From assembly GCA_003993805.1 (NCBI GenBank), contig RSEF01000002.1, positions 9,678,667 through 9,742,666 of the forward strand: a stretch of DNA of 64,000 nucleotides. The letters run 5' to 3'. A program made the position numbers and the translations under genes. Of the stretch, positions 23,604 through 36,800 are shown in pieces. Source of the DNA: Himantopus leucocephalus. Its lineage: Eukaryota > Chordata > Aves > Charadriiformes > Recurvirostridae. Numbering within the stretch: the stretch's first letter is position 1; each line of letters begins with the position of its first letter. Under the pieces are notes generated by a model. It did no database searches and was not told the DNA's origin. It was given only the letters and a program-made list of their open reading frames with translations.

Positions 23604-26344
23604 TTAGTGTACTGGAGATACTTTTTAATCTACACTAGATCTAGGTCCCCCTCTGGCACGTATAGGATGGACTCTCAGGTTTGTGTTTTGTGACATGCTT
23701 TATCAGACCTCTTGGGGCTGTCCTGAAAATGTCAACCAGAGATATGTTTGTTGCAGCAACCTGATAAAATCTCTGTCCGGAGAATATGATCAGGGACAGC
23801 CCCTGGTCTGAGCAAGATCCTTGGAAAGTTTATTGAAGGTTTCATGCTTCCACCACCAGACTCAGAGACCTGGACAGGGAAAAAAGCTCCTCGTTGACTG
23901 AAACAGCAGTGTTAGAGCTCGTAGGGCCACAGCATCATTCTTTTGGGGGACAGACGTAATGGTGCCCTTATTGGTAAGTATGGTGATCAGAAGAGGCAGC
24001 CCGTAAAGGTGTGTTTGTGGCTTTCCTTGTTTCGCCATCAGCAGGAGGAGGTTGAATGGGCTGTGCAGCCCAAAGAGTAGCTCTTGAAGGGACTGACCAT
24101 TCTGCCTCTTCCTGAGGTAACTCAGAAGTCTTCACTGTTGTGCAGATATCTCCTTTGTCGGCATACCAGGAACTCCACTGGCTTGTGCAATATGGTCCAA
24201 AGGTTCAGCAAAATCAAAATTTTTTTCCTTATTTGAGGTCAGAGCCTGGTGCCTTCAATCATGGCAAAGGGAGACTTACTGCACAGTCCACTGACTTTAA
24301 GGAAGCTTCTCATGAAGAAATCTATTTATTCAGCTTGAATAATGGGCACAAGAGCCTGGCTTTTGATAACACAGGCACGGCAGCTTCTCAGGTGATACAG
24401 CATTCAGTATTATTCTAAAGTTTCAATTTTTATTTCTAATAAGATGCTGACCTTCTAGACTTCATATGATGCATTATAATTAGAAGACTTATTGAGAAGC
24501 CTAATATAATATTATACCCGCTGGGGAGTCAAAAGTGCAAATAGTAAAAATATCAAATCTCAATATTTAATTAATTGAAACAAATTAAATTTCAACCTAT
24601 TTCTCATTTCTCTTACATACGAACTTTAGAATTTATGCAGATTTCCCCACAGAGGTTCCAAATGGGAATTTCAAATAACTAAGATCTGTGTTTATAGCTA
24701 CACTTTTCAGCTTTTCAAAGACCTTCTCAACCAAGAGCTTCCAGGGCTGTGCGTGGGAGCAACTAATTGAATATGACTGCTCTAGTCAGGTGCCTAAATG
24801 GGACTCAAACACTGGAGAAAAACTGTCCTTTCTCCTTGGTGCAGAAGACTTCTAGAACACTATCTTTTAAAGCTCCCCAGTCAGGCTATTCTGAAAGAGC
24901 AACTTCATCCCAAAATGTAAGCAGAAGACAGAAGGTATGAAACCCAAATTTTTTCAGCCAAGTAGTGAAGAGCGAAAGGCAAATGGAAGCAGCTTTCACA
25001 AGAGATGGGGTGACTTCCATTTTTGTGTCATTTCTGACCTTTATTCAGTGTACAGAAGGCCTTTCTTGTAGACAAACGGAATCATGCAAAAATAACTGAA
25101 GAGGTATTGCAGGTATATTATCAAATCACAACAACAGTCTTACTTCTCCTTATTCCTTGTAATGATATCACTACCGGGACTGCGTTCATTTGTCTCACTG
25201 CTGGCTAGTGATTTGTTGTTAAAAATATATAAGTAAATGAAAACAGGCACTCAGTAAATGAATCACCAACAGTGGACCTGAAGTTCCTCTGAGTAGTTTA
25301 TTATTGCTAGACAGTCAGCACGGCTGCAGTTCATCTGTGGAACTGCCATTCTGCATTTGCACTTCTCCACAGTAAAGAAAATTTACAGTATTCAATCATA
25401 TGCCACGGGTCTTTTGATTAAATATGGATTTACAGTACATGATAGCCCACAGCAGCTTAAGTACTGTACAGTGTGTTACATAAATGCACGTTCAGGATTA
25501 TTACACATACCAAAATAGACATGTACTTGATAGAGGCTGTTATGGTTTACAATTCCCATTTCACTTTCCCTCTCTGTGGTAATAACTATACATGTATTGG
25601 CCTTAAACACCTACGTGTTTTAAGCACAGGTTAAATTATAAAAGAGATTGCAACATCTTCTTTGTCCATCATCATCTAATAAATCAACAGGTCCATTTCT
25701 GTGGATTGATGTAATGGCATTTATGAGCATTGGCAAAGTCATATCCACTTAACTGATGCAATTAAGTAGTGCCGTGCTCTTATTATAATAATAATGGATT
25801 GACTGATGAGTAATTTATTTCTTTCCAATGTAACTGACAAAAATAGATTATATTCATAGACAACGCAATGTATTTGGATCATAAAACTGCTGCCTTCTCA
25901 AATCCACCATTAGCTTAGATTTATCCTCACCAGAGAGTGGTGGAAAACACTTTAAACCAAGTACCATGCTTAATGAGGAATCCTGGTCCCAATGCCAGCA
26001 GCCTAAGTGTTAAGTCCGACAGAGAAGGTGAATATTTCACTAGCTATTTCTCATAAGGAAGCACTGCTAAACACTGTCATAAAGAAACAACTCTTAGAGC
26101 TGCCAGCTGAACTCTCTCATTCGGGGAAGGAGATGGTTGTGTTTGGTTTAATTTTAGCTGGGTTTCCAGGAAAAATATTTCCTTATTGCCACTTGTTACT
26201 CCGTGCATTCTCCCTGACACTCCTTTCCTATCAATATTGCCTGGAGACCTGTGCAAGTCAGTGCTTTCATCACTCTCAACATGACCTTTTGGAGTATCTT
26301 GTTATTTCCCATGTTTATGACTGTCATTTACACATGTGAAGATT

Positions 26345-26425
26345 AAGGGCCAAATTATCTGCTGGCTGGGAATTGGCACGGTTTTGCTGACTGCAGCAGA
26401 GCTGCTCCAGTTTACAGGCTGCAGG
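26345..26425. repeat. Possible GGGCCAAAT-type repeat relic
   Basis: It starts with 'agggccaaattatctgctggctggga', followed by 'tgactgcagcagagctgctccagtttaca'. The second part resembles the family's 'tgacttcagtggagttactccagatttaca' segment at about the expected distance. Two ordered matches make this the best copy of the type in the window, still by eye only. Confidence 0.4.
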
Positions 26426-27030
26426 GGGTCTGGAGATGGGCAAGAACAAACGCCCTACCTCCAGACACCCCAGAATTTCTGCACTGCAACCTGTCTCTGT
26501 TCTTCACCCTGACTCTGTCGTCTGTTTTGGGTATAAAATCCTAGAGTTCTCAAGGGCATATTACATCCGTTTCCATTATAACTCCCTTTAAATTATGGCA
26601 GTGACAACTCTGTCTTCCACTAAGTACACCCAAATGTTCTAATTTCTTATTTCACAGTTTCGTAGGGTTCAAGGACACAAAAGAAACCACCAAATTATCT
26701 CATTTGACCTCCGGTATAAAACTCAAAGAACAGAAAATATAGCTTAAGATTCCTACATTAGCAGAGAACTGATTAATTAGGAAAAGCACAAATGATCCAA
26801 GTAAGATTTCCACTTTCTGGTGAGCAATGGAAGGGGTGGGATCTTGCTTTATGCAATCTCACCTCATGGAAAATAACTGCCCAACCCCAAATCAGCATCA
26901 CCTGAGCCAATGAACAAGGCATGCCAGACAAGACTTAGGCAAGGATGATACAGTGTACCACTGGGAACACTATACTGTCCCATCTGGGGTCCTTTCTTTA
27001 CCTGTGGGGCACATTCTTTATGTTGCAGTA

Positions 27031-27053
27031 TGTGTGTGTGTGCATGTGCATGC
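27031..27053. repeat. TG/CATG-rich short simple repeat
   Basis: A run of TG dinucleotides interrupted by CATG units, about 23 bases. It is probably an ordinary imperfect microsatellite. Confidence 0.8.
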
Positions 27054-30000
27054 AATTCGTCACCAAGGGGAAATCCCTTTCTTGGTCCCTGGAGCCTGAG
27101 GTCCGACGTTTGTTGTTTGAAAGCAGTTGCATTTGTCAGAAAGAACACTGGGGACAATCTGGAGCTTCCTGTCCTCTGCATGGATTCTGAATGGAAAACG
27201 GGAGATTTCTCAAACTCCAAGGCCAGCAGAGATCACCGCAACCATCCCATGCGTCTGACCAAGGTGTCTGTGACAGCTCTGTCCATGGGGGCAAAGATGT
27301 CCACTGCTAAAAAAAGAGATGGAACCTCTATTTCTTCTCACTGAATGACTGCAAATGCCATAAGTTTCCCAACACTGACAGGCTCATCGTAAGTGTTACG
27401 CCAGGAAGCTAAAGAGATCTTTCAAATGCACAGCGTGATCACTAACATAAAAGTAGAAGATGTGGTTAATAGTATTGGCTGGCCTAAGAGGGAGAGAGAA
27501 AGACCTACAGAGGTTTATTTACTCTTATAACTGTTAACAAAGTTTGAAATCAAGGTGTTTTTTTGACTAAAGACAACAAATATGTGCATTTACGCTCACG
27601 GTATCCAAATTTCTAATGCAAGGTTAACTCATTGCCCTCACCCCCAAGGCATTATGTATTTAATTTTCAAGGCACAACTGCGTGTTACATGATGACCAAT
27701 AAGATCATCAATGCTGGCTTTTATTTCTGCTCTGAAACCTCTAAAAGAAGAGAAACATCTGATCTCTGAGAAGGTGTGATCTATGCCTGCACTCATGCAC
27801 TCATAAATTATTTATCTTGATCTACAAGTGATGTCTTATAAAGGGGTCCATGGAGGAAAATAAGAGCCATTTGTGCTACCTTTCATCAGAAATGTTTATA
27901 TAGAGTCTTCTCTCTCTGACCACAGAGCAGACATCTCATTCCTGAAACTACACCTCCTCACAGGAAGAAACACTAATCGCTCTCACCGCTGCAGAATGTC
28001 TGGTTCTCGTTGTGACCTAAACTCACCACTTTAAATGCTCCTTCCTCCTCACAGATGATGTAGCCAATACCCTTGTCAGACTACTGATGTTAGATCTTGA
28101 AGCATGAGCCTCCTAATTTCCTTCTCTGGACTCATCCACACAAACAGGACTCAGGATCTTTGTTATCGAATAGCTATTAAAACTGGTTATATTTCTTTGA
28201 TAAAGCCCTTTGGTACAGGAGAAAAACAAACGTGAAATAATATCGCAGTGTCAAAGGTACAGTGTTAAATGCTGAATCATGAGAAATTCCCATGTAATGA
28301 ATACCCAAGCATGCAGTGCCAAGGTGTTGGCCTCTGAAAATTCAGCAGAATGGATTCACTGTACTGGTGACCAACATGAAGCAGGAAAATTATAAGAAAG
28401 CCAAGAATAATGATGTTGATGGGTAGGTACGTGATCCAATGAAGAGAAGGTTACAGCTTCTGGCTTATTTATAGTCCAACACTTTTCGGTGTGCTGCCTG
28501 GAAGTTGAAGAGCTATTGTGACACCACAGTCATCATACAGTTAAGGTCTGGAATGTGATGTGCTGCTGAGTTAAGAAAACTTTTTGATTACCCATGCTTT
28601 GCACCTGGAATTTAAACCAAGGACTGGGTATGAAATAGTGCTGGATGTGCTTTGGAGATAAGAACTCATTCACCATGCTAATAGTGTTCTTTCTTTTCTG
28701 TTGTTGGTACTTTATTTTTCTTGTGGCATTTATTCCAATTCAATTATAATAATTGGAGTTAATTTTAAAGACATATTTAGCTGATTGAAACTTGAGAGAC
28801 AAAAATAATTGACGACGGGTTTCAGATTTTTCTGAATTAAGAATGATCAGTTAATTTGCAGTAATGAAGCAGTTTCTTACTACATGGTCAAAGGGAAGAC
28901 AAAAATGGTCATGCCTGAAGAAGAAAGGGACAGTTCTGTTTGGGTGAAAAAAGCGAGGAGGAGATGGAGAAACGTAGCAGAACTATTTTCCTGATTGGTC
29001 AGTAGTGTCAAAGGAGAATCATGTCCCTAGCCTGGGAAAACAGGCAGTATGAAAGATTAACGTTTTTCACTGCCGGATAGGGATAGGCTACTGGGTCCCA
29101 GCAAACTTCATAAGCTAGACATATAAGAGGAAACCTTGGGTGAAATAGAGGAACATTCTTGATTCTCTGACTACTTCTAAAATTCTGTCCCTGGTCTTCC
29201 TGCTTAGTCAAAATCTCTAAGAAGGCCTCAGGGATCAAAAATCAAGACAGCTGTTGCCAAGAACTATGTGCAGAAACAGGTCAGGCTTGAAGGATCAGTA
29301 GTTACTGAGTCTGCCAGAAGATGTGTACTGCTGTGAGATGCTGTGCCTCTGCCTGTGGGTCCTGGAAATGAAGGCAAGCCAGCCAAGCATGAATAAATTG
29401 TAGCACACAGAAGAAGGCAAGGAATTTAGAGGGATTTTGTTCTTCATGTTTGGGGGTGACAGAACTGTGTTGAGATAGGACATGCGGCTTTTGTCTATTA
29501 TGTGCATAGCTGGAGCTTGTTGACACGGGAGGTACAGACTAGATCTGCACTGCCTTTTCCAGCCATGCCCAAAAGGGCTTTTGTATTTTCTCGGACAAGT
29601 AGTGTTGGTTGGTTCTTTCCTGTTCTGTCCAAGATCAGAGTCTTATAGGGTGGACATGCCATATGCGTTAAATAGCGTGTACCATGGCACAGTGCTACAC
29701 AGATGGCTGGTTCTATGGTCACAGTCTGTTCTTGTTCATGCCACTATCATGATAATATGCTTAAAAGCAAGGATATGGCCCAACCCCCCTTCTACTTTTT
29801 CCTGTCTGAACAGTCCTTGTACTCCTGCTGTTGATTCTGCTGCTGTAACTCGTCACTCTTGCAAGTGCCAGACCACCAAAAATATATAAAGCAAGCATCC
29901 CTATAGGATGAAATAAGTCTGTCCTGTGGTGGAAACCACAGGTCTCTCCTGTGATTAAGGGCAAGTGGAAGGTTGTTTTTTACCTTTCTTGGTGCCGATA

Positions 30001-32082
30001 TTGACAGCGGCCAATGCAGCCTCCTTATTCCTCAGTGTTTGCTAGTTTTGGCAAAAGGAGACAAGCACCTACTTTTTGGACTACCTGGTCCTGAAGAGCA
30101 AGGTCCGAGAACAGCAGGCAAAGCTTTCCCATGAGGATGCCTGTATTTCAAAGTCCTGTGTGAAGAGTTGGTATCCTATTGCCAGCATCCACACGTCACC
30201 TCAAGAACACAGATGCAAGAGAGAAAGGGACATTTAATGAATGCCTTCATGTAGCATCAGCCAGAGAGGGCCTACTATAGCATCATTTAGAAGTATCACT
30301 TCCTGGTCTTTGAAAGCCCCAGCCAGTCACTAGGTATGGTTTCACCATGAGCACTTTCCATGGACCAAGAACTGACACCCATGTGCAGCTGGCACTTTCT
30401 CCTGCAGGAGACACAGTCACCAACAGTGCTAGGAAACCACCAGGATTGTGGCTATGCTGTATATTGCCTGTACTCATGAGCCCAGCACAGATAATCAAGG
30501 CCCAAGTGAGGATTTTAGCCAAGCCCAGAATTCCTCTAGATTAGAGGTGAATTATGGCCTTTGATTTGCACAAAACAAGATGCTGGAGACTCGGAGAAAG
30601 GCTCAACACCAAAGTCCCCCATACCACCTTCGTCACTGCAGCCAGCTGAATCCACCACAGCTTGTGGAGTCTGTTTAGAAGAAGTGCATACAGGAGGACT
30701 CAGTCCCGCAGGCTGCGTTTATGCTGCCTGACACTGCCAGTCCTCCTTCCTGGCATGCAAAAGAAACCCAGGAAGCCATTTCCACTTACATATAAAGAGA
30801 AGTGCTACACACACAAAAAAAGCTAATGCTTGGGCCCATGTTGTCTCTGTAGTACTCCCCTCCCTTGTTCTCTGAAGAACTCCCTGTCCTCCTCTCCTGA
30901 CCCATACCTCATGCTCTTTTTCTCCCACCTGAATATTCTCCTGCACCATCCCAAAGTCTGTGAAGAACAGAGAGTGTACTGCTGCCTAGCGTGCTTTTTA
31001 GGAGGCCCCTTTCAACCCTACTATCTTCTCTTTATCATGAAGACACAGTGTATCTGGCAACAATCTCTTTTCACAGCCATTGCCTTTTCAGGGAAGATTC
31101 TCTGTGTATCCAGAAACTAGACAGCCTGGACCTGGGAACACTTTCTGTAGGTGGCCAAAATCGATTGGGAGATGAAGGAGAGCACATAGCTTTGATTATA
31201 AACTGCATTTGTTTCACAAGTGAGAACTGAACAGGCTTGGCCAGGCCAGCAAACCAGTAGTTCTAACGAAGCACATAATATGAATAGAGTAAAAAGGAAA
31301 AAAGAATAACTGAAAGGCATAGCAACCAGCAAGAATACCTTCCAAGTGGGACGAGGAATCAGAGGTCCCATACAACTTCCCCCCTCTCCTCCACCCTGCT
31401 GGTGCTGTCATCCATAAATGATGGTACAAAATGTAAGGTGTTGGAGCACCTGTAGTCAACAGCCTCTGCTGCAAGTGATCCTGGCTCATATCAACCAGTG
31501 GAGCCGCTACTGACTGCGCAGGTAACAGCTAACTGACACAAAGTGTGAGAACAGTGTTTGTGCTCTTGGGAGAGTCTCTTCTTTTCCTCAGGGCCTCTCT
31601 CCTTCAAGAAATTGAAGTGAAGAGTGGCCATGATATCACACTGCATGAGACACAAGCTCAGTGGAGTGGACGTGCCCATGCACCCAGTAGTGCAGACCAC
31701 ACCGAAATTGCGCTAGAGTTATTTTCAGATCTTTCCAAGTTCCTCTGAAGGACTTGCTGAGCATCCTGCTTTTGTTTGAGTGTGAAGATTGGTGGTAGAT
31801 TGGGAGTACACAAGTCTGAGATGTCCCTGTCAAAAATGCCTGAGTTTGCCCAGCCCTTGCATCCCAAGGTCAAACTTTGCATGTGGATGACCAAGTTAGA
31901 CCCAAGACGTGAACTGACTTCCCTGAAGTGTGGATTGTCAAGGGACGAGAAAGAAGAAGAGAGCACTGCAACATAAGCATATGGTTATTCCCATATTGCA
32001 CTTCGATCCCTAACGCTTTCTACAGGGTGCTTCGCTGACACCGTTTAGGGAAACTGAGCACTTGTAGGTAAAGAAATTGTTG

Positions 32083-32905
32083 TGTGGACCGGTAACTAGA
32101 CTAAAGATGAGAAAACAAGAGTAGGAATGGATGGTCAGGTTTTACCATGGTGCGGATTATCAATGGAATTTCACAGAGATCTGTCCTGGGACCTACGCTA
32201 TTCAAAGTATTCATAAACAAACTGGAAAAGGAGCTGAGTGGCAAGATGACAATTTTTTGTGATACAAAATTGATCAACAAAAGCAATGGAAAGAAAAACA
32301 AAAAAAACCTACCAAAAGCAAAAGATGATCATGGCACGCTGCTGAAGAATTTCATGTTACTTAGTGACCAGCTGATAAAAACTGTCAGATGAAGTTTAGT
32401 ATTGATAAATGTAGGGTAGTACATATGAAGAGAAAATCTCCTAAATATAAGAAAAGTATTGTATGTGCTAAATTAGTTATTGCCACTCAAGAAAGGCGGT
32501 ATCAAGGAAGGGTATCAAATAAAATTATCAAGTAGCAGATTTAAAACCAAAAAAAGGAATTTTTTGTTTTTCACATGACGCATAATTAAACTGCGGAACT
32601 CATTGCCACAGGATGTTGTAGAGGCCAAGAGTATAAATGGGCTCAAAAAGCAATTAGACGAATTCCTGGCTGAAAAATTCATCGAGCGTTACAAAACGCA
32701 AAGATGCAGATACAATCTCTGGCTCACGATGCCCCTAAGGCACAGACTGCTGGGAGGGTGTGCCAGAATAAAGTATCACTGTATGGTTGTTCTGCTTTTA
32801 CAGTCTTCCCCTAAATACCTGCTACAGGCCATTGTCAGAGACACAACACTGAGCCGAGGAAGGATTTCTGCAGCCACTCTTACTGGAATAGGTAGTTATG
32901 CATAA
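32083..32905 (+). mobile_element. Ancient CR1/L3-type LINE, 3' half, heavily mutated
   Basis: About 820 bp follow, in order, the 3' part of a deep amniote CR1 lineage. First comes 'ccggtaactagactaaagatgagaaaac', then the reverse transcriptase segment with 'SVLGPTLFKVFINKLE', then the 'gataaatgtagggtagtacatatga' segment. After an internal deletion near 32460-32530 comes the ORF2 tail ('LPQDVVEAKSINGLKKQLDE', about 32603-32662). Last is a 3' region with 'aggccattgtcagagacac' ending at 'aataggtagttatg'. This version differs from the young avian CR1s at 11.7, 20.0 and 54.3 kb, lacks their ATTCTATG tail, and is much more diverged. It resembles CR1s abundant in turtles and crocodilians, so it probably inserted before birds diversified. 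Confidence 0.85.
32147..32392 (+). pseudogene. CR1/L3 reverse transcriptase fragment, broken
   Basis: The 81-codon frame covers the reverse transcriptase palm region. It retains 'SQRSVLGPTLFKVFINKLE', corresponding to the family's 'PQGSVLGP.LF.IFINDLE'. At the catalytic box it reads 'IFCDTKL' where active CR1 elements have F-A-D-D followed by T-K-L. One of the two catalytic aspartates is missing through an apparent in-frame 3-base deletion. A stop ends the frame soon after. It is non-functional. Confidence 0.8.
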
Positions 32906-33724
32906 AGTTAAGGAAAAAAAAGTAGGAACTGAATCTATGTAGGGGCTGCAGCATTTGTGATTGCTGAAAAACCGAGTCAGAGAGGATTTGACAGTTGTAA
33001 ATTAAAAAGAGATTGCAGTAGAAGGAGAATATCAGCTTTAGCATACAGGCCGAGCAATGTAAAGTAAACCGGTACTGTTGGGTAGCGAGGAGACTATCTG
33101 CTAAGTGGCTTGTAAGGCTCATGGAACCATAAACCATGTTAACAAATGAAGTCCACACAGAAGTGCTTTCTAAGACATCATTTAGTTAAAGGAATCAAAC
33201 AAATCCATGGAGTTATAAATGTCACTGATATATTTCTTGAAGCTTACCTTGTTTTTTGCTAGAATCCATGAAAAAGCCACTTGTATTTAAATGACTGCAG
33301 AAATGGTGAATTGTTTTATTCGGGAGTTTAATAAACGGTTTGCCCTAGTTTGTCAGAGTTTTCCGTAATTTTACGTGACTGGCCACATAAATTTGCTGGA
33401 AATAATCAGATAGCAGGAGATTGGCACAGCAGAGGAATTCCAACAGAAGCACAGAGTTAATGAATCCCCACCCATGTCCAGACATGGGGATGGGGAGAAG
33501 TCCAGCCAGCAGCACCCAGCTGGGCTCCTCCGAGCCGAGCACACCGACTGCGTGGTGAATTGCCTTTGCACTGGTGAATGCACCCGCGGGGGGGTGGCAG
33601 AGACTGGTAAGAAACTAGCTATGTCCAGCCCCGTCTGAGCGTGGCTTTAAAGAGTTTTCAGGACATGTCACAAAGAAAATTATTATGATGCTGAAAAGTA
33701 TTCATATAGTGGATAGAGACTGCT
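32906..33724. other. Non-coding, no gene recognised
   Basis: Unique sequence between the old LINE and the CR1 tail. It includes a small CpG-bearing patch around 33525-33590 (six CpG within about 65 bases, by hand). No reading frame is credible. Confidence 0.55.
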
Positions 33725-33803
33725 ATGTTATATCTTAAAGGTCTCTTCCAACCAAAACGATTCTATGATTTGATTCTATGATTCTATTCTATGATTCTGT
33801 GAT
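33725..33803 (+). mobile_element. Extremely 5'-truncated CR1 tail with (ATTCTATG)n
   Basis: 'tatcttaaaggtctcttccaaccaaaacg' followed by several slipped units of 'attctatgat' is the last part of a CR1 3' untranslated region plus its 8-base microsatellite tail. Only about 75 bp were copied. CR1 reverse transcription begins at this 3' end and often aborts early, giving such stubs. The tail has irregular units (ATTCTATG, TTTGATTCTATG, ATTCT), consistent with slippage after insertion. Confidence 0.85.
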
Positions 33804-36800
33804 CTCCCAGTGTTAGAAAGCAAGTTCATTCTGGCAACTCACACCCACCAAGACACTGCAGCAGATCCCACGTATCCGAGAGGAGCCCAGCTCCTGCTGA
33901 AAACTCAAGTGCATCTTCAGCAGTGTGGAGACCATGGTGCTGGGTGGAGTGGGTGTCCTGACCTCCGCACAGCCCTCACCTCATGTGCTGGGGCTGAGCG
34001 AGGTGTGCTCCAGCTCTCCATGGGCCGTGGCTCGGCGCAGCGTGGCATTTCATCTTCCTGTTACAATCAATCCAAACTGAAAGCGTTTCCTTATTTCCTG
34101 GGTTTTAAAGCATCTCATTAACTCTTTCAGCAATGAGGTAACTTCTTTTTAAGTTCACAAGTCTATTATTCCCCTTAAGTTACCCATGTAGAAACTCTTT
34201 CTAACGTTAATGTATCTGAAGGGAAAAATATGCCCTGAAGTGCTTATGATTTCTGGTTATCCAGATTGTCTGCGCTCTGCGAATCAATGCACTTGAATCT
34301 GATCAAGTCTATTGCCAGACAGGCTGAGAAAAAAAAAAAAATCCAGCAGAGGTTTGAACTTCTTTCATACATCTTAATAGGGATATTATGTTTAAACCCC
34401 TTTGTGACCATTTAAGTGATAAGACTATTAAAACCAGTGGCAAAAACAGCCTTCATCATGAAAATGCATTTTAAGTGTCAAGTGGATGCAGTGTTAATCT
34501 TAACTATCAGCACCCTTGCACAAAAATTCACAAAATCAGGAAAAATGCATTTCTGGTCCCAGCTTACTATCTGGGGACAATTTATGGGTTTTTCCTAGTT
34601 AGTTTTGATGAAACGCAAAAGCTCCTACAAGGACAAGAATGTTTACAGAGAAATGGAATATAACAGAGTCTTTTTTCCTTTTTCCTGCTGCATATTTGGA
34701 TTTTTCCTGCTCGCAGTCTATGACTTTCAGCTACAGGCTATGACTGATCCCTTGACAACTCTAGTCTCTGCGATAAATTGTTCAAAGTCAGACCTGGGGC
34801 TGTGTCAGTTCCTAGAATATCTGGGTTTTATATCTTCTCTAGCCTCATTTTAAATTTAAATGATAACAAATGCAACCTGACCCCAGATGGAACAGAACAT
34901 ATTTTTACATCAGATATTGGTGTTTTTACTAATACGGCTTTGGTAGGCATCTCAAACCCCACAATCATTTATGCTGAACCCCTACATGCCTTCTAAGAGG
35001 GAGATGGGCCATGTGCCACCGTGGAAATGATGCACAATGCCAACTAGAAGTTGGCATTGCCTTGCAGGGAAGCAGTGCCATGGTCTTCTGGGCACACCTA
35101 TTCCCACTTTTGTCCTCAATTCCTCTGCTTGTTTCTGAGTTGGTTTTGGCAAATGATTTATTTGTTTCTTGTGTATGTTGATAGGGGGATTTAAATTGAT
35201 TTTTTTTAATGTCTTCTTTTATTTGCAGATGTGTCTGTTGCATTTACCTGTGCTTTTGAAAACACACTGCATAATGTATGCTCTTCCTGGAATTCCACTC
35301 TGAGAGGATTCGGATGCAAAAGATTGTCTATTCCTTTTTCCTTCCCCCACACCCCTTTTTTAAGAAAATAAATAAATCTGTAAAATACTTTCCAACAGGC
35401 TGGCCCCACACCTCTGTTGTTTGGAAGAGGTGGTCAAGGAGAGCCTGAGGCGGGAGAGGACAAGCCATGCACAGAGAGAACAAACCTGACCACGCGGTTG
35501 CATGGCAAAAAGGCTCCTCTGTTCTTGTGGGCAAAGGGCAATGGCTTGTGGCTTGGGCTTTATGGTGACAGAGCTAATGGTCTGAACTGGCAAGGCACTT
35601 CTTTCAAATGCGGCTTGAATTCGCAAACGTTTTGCTCTGGTATTTAAGCCTGGTTCTCACCTGTCACTAATCCCTTTCCTGTTTTCAACCAAAGGAAAGA
35701 CTTGTGCCATGAACAAAGGGGAAAGAGACGCCACATATTAGTAGCCAAGATAAGGTACCAGTATTTAAACAACACCAAATGCTCAGTTCAGACAAAGAGG
35801 GATATCTCTGAGTCCAGTGCAAATACACACCCTCACATCAACTGTGGTCATCTATAGTACCCATTTTGGTTGGATTTTTTTTCCCTCTTTGACCCCTCAT
35901 CACCTCTTTATTCAGGCTCCCCTGAGCAGAGCACGATGTCTGAGTCGAGCTTTTGAACTCTCTGCGTGTAAGTAGGTTTCAAAGTAAGCAAACAATCTCA
36001 TACATCCCTTGCCTGTGTAGGTGTGTTCACATATTTTTATTTATTAAAACAAAATAAAAACATAATCTGATACAATTAAAGGTATATTTCAGAGAGAGGT
36101 CTGTGCTGAGAAATGCTTGCACCTGGTGTCGTAATTTATAATGTTTAAGAAACAAGAATCAAATGACAATGCAGACAATAGGATCCAAAAGTCCCTCCCA
36201 AATTACCAAGCACTAGAGAATTGGATAAGATTCTGGCTATGTTTCTAATATTTTAGAGTAGTGGTTGCCTGCTATGCTCAAGACTTTGATCTCATAACTT
36301 TGCCAGCTGACAATGAGATAATAAGTGTTAAGGACAATACAGCAAGAATAAAAGTCAGTGCATTTTCTAGGAAGGCACTGAGAAGTGACGTGATTGGAGA
36401 AGCAAAGTGTATATGAAGGGCAAATTTTGCTCTCAATTGTCTAATGCACATGCAGAGTTCTGAATATGGCCCATTGCAGGAAGATCAGTTCAAAATGTTA
36501 ATTCAGCAAATAAAGGAAAAAGCAGTTATTCAACCTTTTTTTTAAATTCCCTGAGCTGATGGGACATCTATTATGCACGGCTCTTGCTGCATCTGTTTGT
36601 TAATCACATAATATAGCTAACACTGCCAAAGGAGGATGGAAACTATATAACAAAGCAACTGAAAAGCTATCCTCCCCCAAAAGAAAAAAGGTGGAAAACC
36701 AGACTCCCATTTTAGATATATTTTCTGGATTGAGTGAAACAAAACCTCATCAGGTCTGTAAGACATCATCTCAGAGTTTGGGAAGGACCATGAGGCAGAA

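Larger units (their letters stand above)
20216..32082. other. Long non-coding stretch, no gene recognised
   Basis: Almost 12 kb with no supported gene. Frames of up to 145 codons (22764-23201 on the minus strand) match nothing I know and overlap others. The stretch holds two possible GGGCCAAAT-type relics (23570-23603, 26345-26425) and a short TG-rich run (27031-27053). Segments around 21460-21740 and 25430-25860 are AT-rich with many TAAT and TGAT-type motifs. They might be conserved non-coding DNA, but conservation cannot be judged from one sequence. Confidence 0.6.

Noticed and set aside
23745..24130. Possible LTR or endogenous retrovirus segment
   Set aside because: Moderately GC-rich and non-repetitive to the eye. 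No paired LTR ends, polyadenylation signal arrangement or retroviral protein similarity was found.
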